The notes beneath the pieces are model-generated. The model was not told the origin of the DNA, made no database searches, and saw nothing but the letters and a program-made list of their open reading frames with translations. Both the position numbers and the translations under genes were made by a program. A stretch of DNA of 64,000 nt from positions 40,794-104,793 of the forward strand of contig JAEESF010000008.1 of NCBI GenBank assembly GCA_016286205.1. Direction: 5' to 3'. This stretch comes from Colicola sp016286205. GTDB taxonomy: Bacteria; Bacteroidota; Bacteroidia; Bacteroidales; Paludibacteraceae. How positions within the stretch are numbered: the stretch's first letter is position 1; every line of letters starts with the position of its first letter. Positions 27,335 through 36,134 of this stretch are shown in pieces.

Positions 27335-27916
27335 ATGCTAACACTCATTCAATTGCCATATGCGCAGAATGCGCTCGAACCCGTTATAAGTGCTGAAACG
27401 ATTGCTTTCCATTACGGCAAGCATCTGCAGACTTATGTGGACAACCTCAATAAACTGGTGACCGGAACAGAGTTCGAGTCGACGCCATTGGAAGAAATCG
27501 TATGCAAAGCGCAAGGCGGAATATTCAATAATGCAGGTCAGATACTCAATCACAATCTCTATTTCACCCAGTTTGCTCCTGTGGGCGAGGGTGGAGCGCC
27601 GGAAGGTAAGTTGTTGGATGCCATCAACCAGGCTTTTGGTAGCGTAGAGAATTTCCAGACGGAGTTTGAGACTAAAGGCACGACACTGTTCGGTTCCGGA
27701 TGGGTATGGCTATCGGCTGATAAAAACGGCAAACTGCTAATTACTCAAGAGCCTAATGCCTCCAATCCGTTGACCAAGTGCCTTAAGCCGCTACTGACTA
27801 TGGATGTGTGGGAACATGCGTATTACCTTGATTATCAAAATCGTCGCGCCGCACATTTGCACGCACTATGGCAGATAATCAACTGGAAAGAGATCAATCG
27901 TCGATACAACAATTAA
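27335..27916 (+). CDS. sodB: Iron/manganese superoxide dismutase
   Basis: Converts superoxide to peroxide and oxygen. His26 in AFHYGKHLQTY, the His in AGQILNHNLYF, and Asp/His in DVWEHAYYLDY are the metal ligands; the Gln in AGQ is typical of the iron form. Length of 193 residues is normal and there is no signal peptide. It is inserted between atpA and atpB with gaps of 21 and 13 bases, together with rubrerythrin; an unusual place for this gene. Confidence 0.95.
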   Translation: MLTLIQLPYAQNALEPVISAETIAFHYGKHLQTYVDNLNKLVTGTEFESTPLEEIVCKAQGGIFNNAGQILNHNLYFTQFAPVGEGGAPEGKLLDAINQAFGSVENFQTEFETKGTTLFGSGWVWLSADKNGKLLITQEPNASNPLTKCLKPLLTMDVWEHAYYLDYQNRRAAHLHALWQIINWKEINRRYNN

Positions 27917-27929
27917 AAACTATAGCATT

Positions 27930-28472
27930 ATGAAAAACCTGAAAGGAACAAAGACCGAGCAGAACCTGATGGAAGCGTTTGCCGGTGAATCAATGGCACG
28001 TAACAAATACACCTATTTCGCATCCAAAGCGAAAAAAGATGGTTTCGTGCAGATAGCAAATATCTTTGAAGAAACAGCGGCTAACGAGAAAGAGCACGCT
28101 AAGATGTGGTACAAATATCTGAATGGCGGTTCCGTAAGTGATACGCTGACAAATCTACAAAGTGCCGCAGAAGGCGAGAATTCCGAATGGACAGATATGT
28201 ATGCTCGTATGGCCCAAGAGGCTCGTGCAGAGGGGTTCGACGAGATTGCAGAGAAATTTGAACAAGTAGCTGCTATCGAAAAACATCATGAGGAGCGCTA
28301 CCGCAAATTGCTGCAGAATATTAAGGACAAAGTGGTGTTCTCTCGCGATGGCGATTGCATCTGGCAGTGTTCTAACTGCGGACATATTGTAGTAGGCAAG
28401 CAGGCTCCGGAGGAGTGCCCGGTTTGTGCACATCCACAGTCTTACTTCCAGATTCTGGCTGAGAATTATTAA
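27930..28472 (+). CDS. rbr: Rubrerythrin
   Basis: Non-haem diiron peroxidase that removes hydrogen peroxide in anaerobes. The ferritin-like domain has paired metal motifs (FAGESMARNKYTYFASKA; ETAANEKEHAKMW; later VAAIEKHHEERY), and the C-terminal rubredoxin domain has CSNCGH and CPVCAH. It is 180 residues, usual length. It follows sodB by 13 bases and precedes atpB by 11, so superoxide and peroxide removal genes are transcribed with the ATPase. Confidence 0.97.
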   Translation: MKNLKGTKTEQNLMEAFAGESMARNKYTYFASKAKKDGFVQIANIFEETAANEKEHAKMWYKYLNGGSVSDTLTNLQSAAEGENSEWTDMYARMAQEARAEGFDEIAEKFEQVAAIEKHHEERYRKLLQNIKDKVVFSRDGDCIWQCSNCGHIVVGKQAPEECPVCAHPQSYFQILAENY

Positions 28473-28483
28473 ACAAAACATAT

Positions 28484-29815
28484 ATGGCAATTAAAGCATT
28501 TCAAAAAATCTACACCGAAATCACAGCTATCACCAAGGCTACTTGTTCACTTAAGGCCGAAGGGGTAGGTAATGATGAGCTGGCTACCGTTAATGGTAAG
28601 TTGGCACAGGTGGTTAAAATCATTGGAAACGACGTTACTTTGCAGGTGTTCCAAGGAACCGAAGGTATTCCTACCAACGCCGAAGTGGTCTTTCTGGGCA
28701 AGTCTCCTTCACTGAAGGTGAGTGACCAATTGGCAGGTCGTTTCTTCAACGCCTACGGCGAGCCGATAGATGGCGGACCGCAGATAGAGGGAAAGGAGAT
28801 AGAGATTGGTGGTCCGTCTGTCAATCCTGTGCGCCGTAAGCAGCCTTCAGAGCTTATCGCAACGGGTATAGCAGGTATCGACCTAAACAATACGTTGGTT
28901 TCCGGTCAAAAGATTCCGTTCTTTGCTGACCCCGATCAGCCGTATAACCAAGTAATGGCTAATGTGGCCTTGCGCGCAGAAGCAGACAAGATCATTCTGG
29001 GCGGTATGGGTTTGACCAACGATGACTATCTCTATTTCAAGAACGTATTCTCCAATGCGGGTGTGCTCGACCACATTGTTTCGTTCGTCAATACGACCGA
29101 AAATCCGCCTGTAGAGCGACTTCTGATTCCGGATATGGCATTGACAGCGGCCGAGTATTTCGCCGTTGAGAAGCACGAAAAAGTGCTTGTACTGCTTACG
29201 GATATGACCTTGTATGCAGATGCACTGGCTATTGTGTCTAACCGTATGGACCAGATTCCTTCTAAAGACTCTATGCCGGGTTCGCTCTATTCCGATCTGG
29301 CTAAGATATACGAAAAGGCTGTGCAATTCCCTGAAGAGATAGGTGGCGGTTCAATCACTATCATCGCTGTGACAACCCTCTCCGGAGGTGATATCACTCA
29401 TGCTATTCCGGATAACACAGGTTATATCACTGAAGGTCAGTTATACCTCCGTCGTGACTCTGAAATCGGTAAAGTCATCGTTGATCCGTTCCGCTCACTG
29501 AGCCGTCTGAAACAATTAGTTGCGGGCAAAAAGACGCGCGAAGACCATCCGCAAGTGATGAACGCGGCCGTTCGTCTGTACGCAGATGCTGCTAACGCCA
29601 AAACAAAGAAGGAGAACGGATTCGATTTGACCGACTATGATGAGCGTTGCTTGAACTTTGCAAAAGACTACTCGCAAGAGATTTTGGCCATCGATGTGAA
29701 CATCAATACGGTGCAAATGTTGGATGTCGCATGGACACTATTTGCTAAATATTTCAAACCGGAAGAGGTAAACATCAAAGCAGCCTTAGTAGAGAAATAT
29801 TGGCCAAAAGCATAA
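28484..29815 (+). CDS. atpB: V/A-type ATPase regulatory subunit B
   Basis: Non-catalytic nucleotide-binding subunit of the A3B3 head. It shows the B-type layout without a P-loop: GRFFNAYGEPIDGGP, PSVNPVRRKQPSELIATGIA, and SGQKIPFFADPDQPYNQVMA; then the TDMTLYADALAIVSNRMDQI region. Length of 443 residues fits. It follows rubrerythrin by 11 bases and precedes atpD by three. Confidence 0.96.
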   Translation: MAIKAFQKIYTEITAITKATCSLKAEGVGNDELATVNGKLAQVVKIIGNDVTLQVFQGTEGIPTNAEVVFLGKSPSLKVSDQLAGRFFNAYGEPIDGGPQIEGKEIEIGGPSVNPVRRKQPSELIATGIAGIDLNNTLVSGQKIPFFADPDQPYNQVMANVALRAEADKIILGGMGLTNDDYLYFKNVFSNAGVLDHIVSFVNTTENPPVERLLIPDMALTAAEYFAVEKHEKVLVLLTDMTLYADALAIVSNRMDQIPSKDSMPGSLYSDLAKIYEKAVQFPEEIGGGSITIIAVTTLSGGDITHAIPDNTGYITEGQLYLRRDSEIGKVIVDPFRSLSRLKQLVAGKKTREDHPQVMNAAVRLYADAANAKTKKENGFDLTDYDERCLNFAKDYSQEILAIDVNINTVQMLDVAWTLFAKYFKPEEVNIKAALVEKYWPKA

Positions 29816-29818
29816 CAT

Positions 29819-30430
29819 ATGGCTATAACTTATCAATTCAATAAAACATCGCTGCAAGGCCTGGAGAAGGACCTGAAGATGCGCCAACGTACGCTTCCTA
29901 CACTGCAAAGCAAGGAAACGGCGCTTCGTTTGGAGGTTAAACGAGCTAAAAAAGAGCTTGAGGACCTCGATCGCGAAGTAGAGCAGCGCATCAAGTCCTA
30001 TGACCAGATGTTGGCGTTGTGGGGAGAGTTTGATACCAGTCTAATTCATGTGGATGATGTGCGTATGTCTATTCGTAAGATAGCAGGCGTGCGTGTCCCT
30101 GTATTGGACGAGGTGGTCTATTCCACGAAGGAATTCTCTCTGTTTGCTTCGCCTAAATGGTTTGCCGACGGTTTTGAGCAACTCAAAGCTATTGCAGACG
30201 TGGGAATCCGTCAGGAGTTTGTGCGACGCAAGGTAAGCCTATTGGAGTATGCTCGTAAGAAAACGACTCAGAAGGTAAACCTGTTTGAGAAAGTGCAAAT
30301 ACCTGGTTATCAGGATGCTATACGCAAAATCAAACGATTCATGGAGGATGAGGAGAATCTCAACAAATCCAGCCAGAAGATCGTTAAGAGCAAGAAAGAG
30401 GCAGAAGCTAGAAAGGGGGCACAGTCATGA
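29819..30430 (+). CDS. atpD: V/A-type ATPase central-shaft subunit D
   Basis: Rotor shaft linking the head to the membrane ring. It is almost entirely coiled coil: an N-terminal helix (residues about 5-65, MRQRTLPTLQSKETALRLEV) and a C-terminal helix (about 120-200). The C-terminal helix includes the segment VNLFEKVQIPGYQDAIRKIK, the most conserved subunit D signature. It overlaps atpI by four bases (ATGA). Confidence 0.93.
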   Translation: MAITYQFNKTSLQGLEKDLKMRQRTLPTLQSKETALRLEVKRAKKELEDLDREVEQRIKSYDQMLALWGEFDTSLIHVDDVRMSIRKIAGVRVPVLDEVVYSTKEFSLFASPKWFADGFEQLKAIADVGIRQEFVRRKVSLLEYARKKTTQKVNLFEKVQIPGYQDAIRKIKRFMEDEENLNKSSQKIVKSKKEAEARKGAQS

Positions 30431-32202
30431 TTTCGCAAATGAAGAAATACACGTTCCTTGTGTTCCATCGTGACTACGAGGCGTTCCTTTCCGAACTGCG
30501 TGAGCTCGGCGTAGTGGATATTACGCAGAAGGCGGCAGGCCTTATCGAGAATGACGAAACCCTACAAGCTGCTTTGCAACGCGAGGATGAACTGCGTCGA
30601 TTGTTGGCGCAAGGTGCGCCCGATCAGTTGCTGCAAGAGCGTAACGAAGTAGAGCAACGTATAGCGGACACCAAGCAAGCTATGCAGCAAGTGGCTGTAT
30701 GGGGAGCGTTTGATGCCAAGCGTATTCAGGCCCTGCAGGATGCCGGTTATACCCTTCGATTCTTCTCATGTAGCGATAGCGCATTCTGTGAAGAGTGGGG
30801 TATTGTGGTCACCGAAGAAGGCGGGCGCACGTATTTTGTACAAGTTACTGGTGCTGGCGAAGAAGCTGTCGATCTAAGCGAAACAGCGGCTACGCCGGTA
30901 GAAATAGGCGATAAAGACGCCTCACAACTTGAGCAAGAGGTAAAGAATCTCAACGGTCTGTTAGTGGCTGCTAATGCGCGTATCGAGGCATGGCAGAAAG
31001 CCAATATGGACAAACTGCGCGAGCAGCTCACCGAGGCGCGTCAACATATCGACTGGACGAGAGTACAGCTGTCCACCGATCGTTTGGCAGATGGCGCATT
31101 ATGCTTGGTTGAGGGCTTCTGTCCGATAGACAAGGAGTCGGAACTGAATACGATGCTCGCTCAGGTGCAAGTCTACTACGAGGAGACAGACCCAACGCCG
31201 GAAGATAACACGCCAATCAAGTTGCGTAACAACTGGTTCGTTCGTTTGTTCGAACCGCTTACAGGTATGTACGGTTGGCCTAACTATAATGAGTTTGACC
31301 CTACGCCTATTCTAGGACCGTTCTTCTTGCTGTTCTTTGCGCTCTGTATTGGCGATTGCGGCTATGGACTATTGCTGATTCTCATAGGTTGGCTTATCTA
31401 CAAGGACAAGCTGAAGATTGAGATGTTCAATGGATTAGGCGGTATCATCATGGCCTTAGGCGTTGGTTCGGCGATTATTGGCTACTTAATGGGCACTTTC
31501 TTCGGCATGGATATCTATCGTGCCGACTGGTTCCCGCAGGGCGCTAAAGCCGTCATGTTCAACAATTTAGGTACTGATGGCAAGATAGGCGAATACGATG
31601 TGATGATGGTCTTGGCTCTCATCATCGGTGTGGTGCATATCTGCTTGGCTATGGTTATCAAGGCGCTTGCCTTCACTCGTCGCAATGGTTTCCGTGAGAC
31701 GGCTTCTGTATGGGGCTGGCTGACGCTTATCCTGGGTGGTTTGGTGACGGTAGTCCTTTCGATGACTGCGCTTATCTCGGTCGATGCGGCTAAGATCGCA
31801 CTAATTGTTATTGGCGGTATATCTGCACTGGGTATCTTTATTTTCAACAAACCGGGGCGCAATCCGCTGTTGAATATCGGTGCAGGCTTATGGGACACCT
31901 ATGGTATGGTAACAGGCTTGTTGGGCGATGTACTGAGTTATATCCGTCTCTACGCACTTGGCTTGGCGGGTGGTATGCTCGGTATGGCTTTCAACCAACT
32001 TGGAACGATGGTGTTGGGAGAATCGCCTAATGTAGGCACATGGATTGGTTTCATCCTGATCGTGACCTTTGGTCACGTCCTGAATCTGCTCATGGCCTGC
32101 TTGGGAGCATTTGTTCACCCGCTCCGTCTGACTTTTGTCGAGTATTTTAAGAATGCGGGCTATGAAGGTAGTGGAAAAATCTACCAGCCTTTTAAGAAAT
32201 AA
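30427..32202 (+). CDS. atpI: V/A-type ATPase membrane subunit I
   Basis: Membrane stator that forms the ion channel against the c ring. The N-terminal ~260 residues are soluble and coiled coil; the C-terminal part has about seven membrane helices. The conserved helix GDVLSYIRLYALGLAGGML contains the essential Arg facing the ring glutamate. Length of 591 residues is typical. It overlaps atpD and precedes atpK by 34 bases. Confidence 0.95.
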   Translation: MISQMKKYTFLVFHRDYEAFLSELRELGVVDITQKAAGLIENDETLQAALQREDELRRLLAQGAPDQLLQERNEVEQRIADTKQAMQQVAVWGAFDAKRIQALQDAGYTLRFFSCSDSAFCEEWGIVVTEEGGRTYFVQVTGAGEEAVDLSETAATPVEIGDKDASQLEQEVKNLNGLLVAANARIEAWQKANMDKLREQLTEARQHIDWTRVQLSTDRLADGALCLVEGFCPIDKESELNTMLAQVQVYYEETDPTPEDNTPIKLRNNWFVRLFEPLTGMYGWPNYNEFDPTPILGPFFLLFFALCIGDCGYGLLLILIGWLIYKDKLKIEMFNGLGGIIMALGVGSAIIGYLMGTFFGMDIYRADWFPQGAKAVMFNNLGTDGKIGEYDVMMVLALIIGVVHICLAMVIKALAFTRRNGFRETASVWGWLTLILGGLVTVVLSMTALISVDAAKIALIVIGGISALGIFIFNKPGRNPLLNIGAGLWDTYGMVTGLLGDVLSYIRLYALGLAGGMLGMAFNQLGTMVLGESPNVGTWIGFILIVTFGHVLNLLMACLGAFVHPLRLTFVEYFKNAGYEGSGKIYQPFKK

Positions 32203-32236
32203 ACTAGCAATCAAAAATTAAAAATTTATAATTATT

Positions 32237-32653
32237 ATGGAACAAATTCTTGGTTATCTCGGACTTGGCCTTATGTTGGGCTTGTCCGGTATTGGTTCTG
32301 CTTTCGGAACGACTATTGCAGCTAACGCAGCAGAGGGTGGTTTGAAGAAGAACAAGGAAAAATCGTCAGCTTACATGATTCTCTCCGCACTGCCTGCTAC
32401 GCAGGGTTTGTACGGTTTTGTGGCTTTCTTGATGATGAAAGGCCTGATTGAGACCAATCCTATTCTGTTGTTCGGTTTGGGCATCGGTATGGGTATTGTC
32501 TTCTTGTTGTCGGCTATTCGTCAGGGCCAAACTGCAGCTAACGGTATTGCTAATATCGCAGCAGGTCACGATGTAATGACCAACACGATGATCTATTGCG
32601 CCCTACCTGAGTTCTACGCTATCTTGGCGTTGGTGGCAGGTCTGATGGCTTAA
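32237..32653 (+). CDS. atpK: V-type ATPase c-ring subunit K (probable Na+ type)
   Basis: Proteolipid of the rotating ring; 138 residues with four membrane helices (two hairpins). Only the second hairpin keeps the ion-carrying Glu (LPEFYAILALV). The first hairpin has LPATQGLYGF, and the second hairpin begins with RQGQ. These positions match the Leu, Thr, Gln, Gln and Glu ligands of the Na+ site in Enterococcus hirae NtpK, so Na+ coupling is likely; this is inferred from motif matching. fabD starts one base after the stop. Confidence 0.93.
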   Translation: MEQILGYLGLGLMLGLSGIGSAFGTTIAANAAEGGLKKNKEKSSAYMILSALPATQGLYGFVAFLMMKGLIETNPILLFGLGIGMGIVFLLSAIRQGQTAANGIANIAAGHDVMTNTMIYCALPEFYAILALVAGLMA

Positions 32654-32654
32654 T

Positions 32655-33527
32655 ATGAGCAAAGCATTTGTATTTCCGGGGCAGGGTAGTCAATTCCCCG
32701 GTATGTGTCGTGACCTCTATGAGGCATATCCTGAAGCACGCGAGATGTGTCAGGCAGCCAATCGGTTGCTTGGCTTCTCGCTGACGGATGTGATGTTCGA
32801 TGGTACGGCCGATGATCTCAAGCAGACTAAGGTGACGCAACCTGCTGTATTTCTCCATTCTGTTGTGGCTCAGCGCCTTATGACTATCGAGAAGCCGCAG
32901 ATGGTGGCCGGTCATAGTCTAGGCGAGTTCTCTGCATTGGTAGCTTGTGGCGCCTTGCGCTTTGAGGATGCATTGCTGCTGGTTAGTGCCCGTGCACAGG
33001 CTATGCAGGCTGCTTGCGAGCAGAATCCTGGAACGATGGCAGCAGTACTAAGCCTTGATGACCAGAAGGTGGCAGAATTATGCCAAACGGTCGGAGAAGG
33101 CATCGTGGTGGCTGCTAATTTCAATTGTCCGGGCCAGGTGGTTATCTCTGGCGAGATCGATGCCGTAGAGGCGACATGTGTGGTGATGAAGGAGGCAGGA
33201 GCACGTCGTGCGCTGCGTCTGCCGGTCGGTGGAGCATTCCACTCGCCACTAATGCAACCTGCAGCAGAGGCGCTGGAAGAGGCTATACTCAAGACCGAAT
33301 TCCGCAAACCATTCTGTCCAATCTATCAGAATGTCTCTGCTGAAGCAGAGACCGAACCGGAGATTATCCGTGCTAACTTGCTGAAACAGCTGACAGCTCC
33401 CGTACGTTGGACCCAGTCTGTTCAACAGATGATAGCCGATGGAGCTACCGAGTTCTACGAGTTTGGACCTGGCGATGTGCTCAAAGGTCTGATTCGTAAG
33501 ATTGATGCTAATGTACAAGTAGGCTAA
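32655..33527 (+). CDS. fabD: Malonyl-CoA:ACP transacylase
   Basis: Loads malonyl groups onto acyl carrier protein for fatty acid synthesis. The motif FPGQGSQFPGM at the start, the nucleophile Ser in AGHSLGEFSAL, and the His in GGAFHSPLMQPA are intact. Length of 290 residues is typical. It lies one base after atpK, so it is co-transcribed with the ATPase rather than with other fab genes, which are not in this window. Confidence 0.96.
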   Translation: MSKAFVFPGQGSQFPGMCRDLYEAYPEAREMCQAANRLLGFSLTDVMFDGTADDLKQTKVTQPAVFLHSVVAQRLMTIEKPQMVAGHSLGEFSALVACGALRFEDALLLVSARAQAMQAACEQNPGTMAAVLSLDDQKVAELCQTVGEGIVVAANFNCPGQVVISGEIDAVEATCVVMKEAGARRALRLPVGGAFHSPLMQPAAEALEEAILKTEFRKPFCPIYQNVSAEAETEPEIIRANLLKQLTAPVRWTQSVQQMIADGATEFYEFGPGDVLKGLIRKIDANVQVG

Positions 33528-33536
33528 TCTTATTAT

Positions 33537-34799
33537 ATGAAGGAGAAAAAACGCAAAATCACGCTCAGCACCTGGTGGCAGAATTTTCTGACCGGTGTGC
33601 TTGCCACGGCTATTGGTGTCGGACTGACGTTCGAGGTGAACAATCGGGTAGAGCACTACAAGCAGAAGCAAGCCCAACGCCAGGCGGCTATGATGGCCAT
33701 CTACGATGTAGATCAGATCATCAGTCAGTTTATTCGTGACAAGCAGCGTGAGGATGCTTTTTTCCGGGTGGCAATGTATCTGTACACCCATCAGGACCAA
33801 CTGGAGACCGTAGCCATGGATAGCCTTTGGATGGCGGCCGAATATGTGGTTAATACTACTGAAAATACGCCCGATTGGGCGGATGACTCAACCGAGAAAG
33901 TCTTTACTGGTAGTATGGATGCCCTGCAGAATCTGGGCGATATCACGTTCTACGACAATGTGCAGGAGTGCTATCATCTGCGTAGGGATATGCTCAATCG
34001 TTTGTCTTGTAGTTATACCTTCCTCCGTCCTGTGCCTGAAAAATACGTCCTTGACTATCGCAAACAGGTCAGTGCAACCAATATGGACTATACGGGTATG
34101 ATGAATCAGTCGGCTATGGCAGGATTGCTCCGCCAAATCTTCCGCATGCCGGAGGTCTCGCTCTATCTGCAGAAATACCTCGCGCGCGACAGGAACTACC
34201 AGTATTTCATCAACCAGATGATCTTCCTCAACCAAGAGAACAAATTCATCATGAATGTCACGGATGAAGATCTTCAGCACTATATTGACCAGCACATTAA
34301 TAAGACCATGCCGGCCAAGCCTAAGTTGCTTGTCGGGCAGTGGGATTTACGTCAGGACCACCAAAAGAGGACCTACCTTCTCAGCAAAGATTACAGCGCT
34401 TCTACGACAGTCAGTATGGACTATAAGATAGGTGTGCGTACGGAGGGCGAACATGTTAATGTGCCTATCTTTACGCCGCTGACTTATTCCGCCGAAGGCT
34501 CGTGGAGCCTGGATGGAGATTCTCTTCGCTTTGATTTTGATCCCAATACACTGCAGATTCTCTCGTTCGATATCGACATAAACAATCTTCCCAACAGAGA
34601 TGAAAATGTGTCTGACGATAGTATCAAACTGCAGTATGAGCGGATGGTCAAGAGCCAACTGCAGGAACGTACCAACTGGTCGTGGACCAACAAGGTCTCG
34701 CTGGGTAAAACAGGGAAGGTGATGTTCTGGGAAGAGCAATATACCATGCCTTGGGGCGAGGTGAAGACAGACAAAACCCAACTCCTCAAATCGCGATAA
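33537..34799 (+). CDS. Unrecognised membrane-anchored protein
   Basis: A 420-residue protein with a short basic start (MKEKKRKITLS), one membrane helix (NFLTGVLATAIGVGLTFEV), then about 240 residues of helical sequence (AAMMAIYDVDQIISQFIRDK). This recalls DUF6090-like Bacteroidetes proteins, but that match is weak. A beta-rich C-terminal part from about 260 contains a lipocalin-like pattern (LLVGQWDLRQ; SYSAEGSWSLDGDSLRFDF-like strands). Most of the chain should lie outside the cytoplasm. It follows fabD by nine bases and precedes another unknown envelope gene by 18. Confidence 0.5.
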   Translation: MKEKKRKITLSTWWQNFLTGVLATAIGVGLTFEVNNRVEHYKQKQAQRQAAMMAIYDVDQIISQFIRDKQREDAFFRVAMYLYTHQDQLETVAMDSLWMAAEYVVNTTENTPDWADDSTEKVFTGSMDALQNLGDITFYDNVQECYHLRRDMLNRLSCSYTFLRPVPEKYVLDYRKQVSATNMDYTGMMNQSAMAGLLRQIFRMPEVSLYLQKYLARDRNYQYFINQMIFLNQENKFIMNVTDEDLQHYIDQHINKTMPAKPKLLVGQWDLRQDHQKRTYLLSKDYSASTTVSMDYKIGVRTEGEHVNVPIFTPLTYSAEGSWSLDGDSLRFDFDPNTLQILSFDIDINNLPNRDENVSDDSIKLQYERMVKSQLQERTNWSWTNKVSLGKTGKVMFWEEQYTMPWGEVKTDKTQLLKSR

Positions 34800-34817
34800 A
34801 CATATCAACACAATATT

Positions 34818-36098
34818 ATGAAACACACCTTATTTCTTCTCGCCGTGGCGGCCCTATTGGCCTCATGCGGCAGTGGCTCGCGCTCGCAAGTCATAGGCAA
34901 GAATTTCGATGAACAATGCCAACTGACCATCTCGCAATGCGATCGATTGGGCGAAGCTGTGGAGCAACTCGAGGCTAATCCCACGGTTGAATTGCTTGAA
35001 GAAGTGCAGCAGATGGCCGATGAACTGATCTTCGATTACGATCCTGCTACGCTCGATTCAGCCCAACTGGTGGCTGCCCTTGAGGTGGACCAACTGATTG
35101 CTGAACTCAAGGTCTCAGTGGCAGGCTATATCGACCAAACGGTCAAACAGGGCTATTGGTATCTGGTCAATCGGCCGGAAGAACTGCTGGGCGAAACGAC
35201 CGAATATCCGGTTTATCTCGAGCGTGGAGAGAAACTATTTGTCGAGATTGAGACAGAGAAACCCGCCGATGTGCGTATCTACAATGTCAATAGCCACCAA
35301 CTCATACGTTCTTATCTGGGCAAAGCGCGTGTCAAGGACTCGTTGGCTATCTCTTTCTCGTCGGTCTACGTAGTAGAAATCAACCCGCGTGTGCGCCAAT
35401 ATGCATCCGTTGAGTTAACCTACCATCCTAATAGCATCGACCGTCTGAACAATCCGAAAGAGGTTTCTAGCAAGCAGGTTGAGGGCCAGAAAGGTGATTT
35501 CCGCGTGCAGACTGTCAAGGGTATCCAGATGAAGAATCTCTTCGAGGAACCGCGTAAATTCACGCTTCGAGGCCAACTCAAGGCTGCCTTCTCCGGTTCT
35601 TACCGTGCTATCGTAGCTGTGCCTGTACCACAAGGCGCAAGCGATATCCTCTATAGTCTGCGTATCTCCACCAACGAGCCTGACCGCTCGGACGATGGTA
35701 AGTTCCACGATAACATGGAGACCTCCTACAAGCGCATCAAGATGCTTGGTTTGCCGGTCTATGAGTCGCATGGTGGGGCAGGGATTATCTCCACTTTGCT
35801 GGGCGAGAATATCCCGCCGCGCGAGGAGGACGCTTATATCAATATGTATGTCTTCTTCAGTTCCGACCAGGCAAAGAAGTTCCAGGATGGCACCGATCCT
35901 GCCAAACTGCAGTATAGCATCGATTATTCCACGATGGGCACGCAGTCTTGCAATGGACGAATCCCGGCCAAGGGGCATAAGACCATCTATCTTGGATTCC
36001 TCAACGAGCGAATGCGTTACAACAATTATGTATGGCTCGAAGCCGTTAGCGCCGTGCCCAATACCGAGTATTTCCGCACAGAATATACAGTCAAATAA
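34818..36098 (+). CDS. Unrecognised lipoprotein
   Basis: A 426-residue lipoprotein with the lipobox LLASC after a standard signal peptide. Residues 25-110 are helical and acidic (CDRLGEAVEQLEANPTVELL), and the rest is mainly beta strands. No catalytic motif is seen. The residues after the lipid Cys (GSGSRSQ) lack the acidic surface-export signal, so a periplasmic face is more likely. It sits with the 33537 gene between fabD and the BspA-like gene, and the two may act together. Confidence 0.6.
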   Translation: MKHTLFLLAVAALLASCGSGSRSQVIGKNFDEQCQLTISQCDRLGEAVEQLEANPTVELLEEVQQMADELIFDYDPATLDSAQLVAALEVDQLIAELKVSVAGYIDQTVKQGYWYLVNRPEELLGETTEYPVYLERGEKLFVEIETEKPADVRIYNVNSHQLIRSYLGKARVKDSLAISFSSVYVVEINPRVRQYASVELTYHPNSIDRLNNPKEVSSKQVEGQKGDFRVQTVKGIQMKNLFEEPRKFTLRGQLKAAFSGSYRAIVAVPVPQGASDILYSLRISTNEPDRSDDGKFHDNMETSYKRIKMLGLPVYESHGGAGIISTLLGENIPPREEDAYINMYVFFSSDQAKKFQDGTDPAKLQYSIDYSTMGTQSCNGRIPAKGHKTIYLGFLNERMRYNNYVWLEAVSAVPNTEYFRTEYTVK

Positions 36099-36134
36099 AC
36101 GCAAAATTGTTTAATAACAAAATCAATTTGAGCT

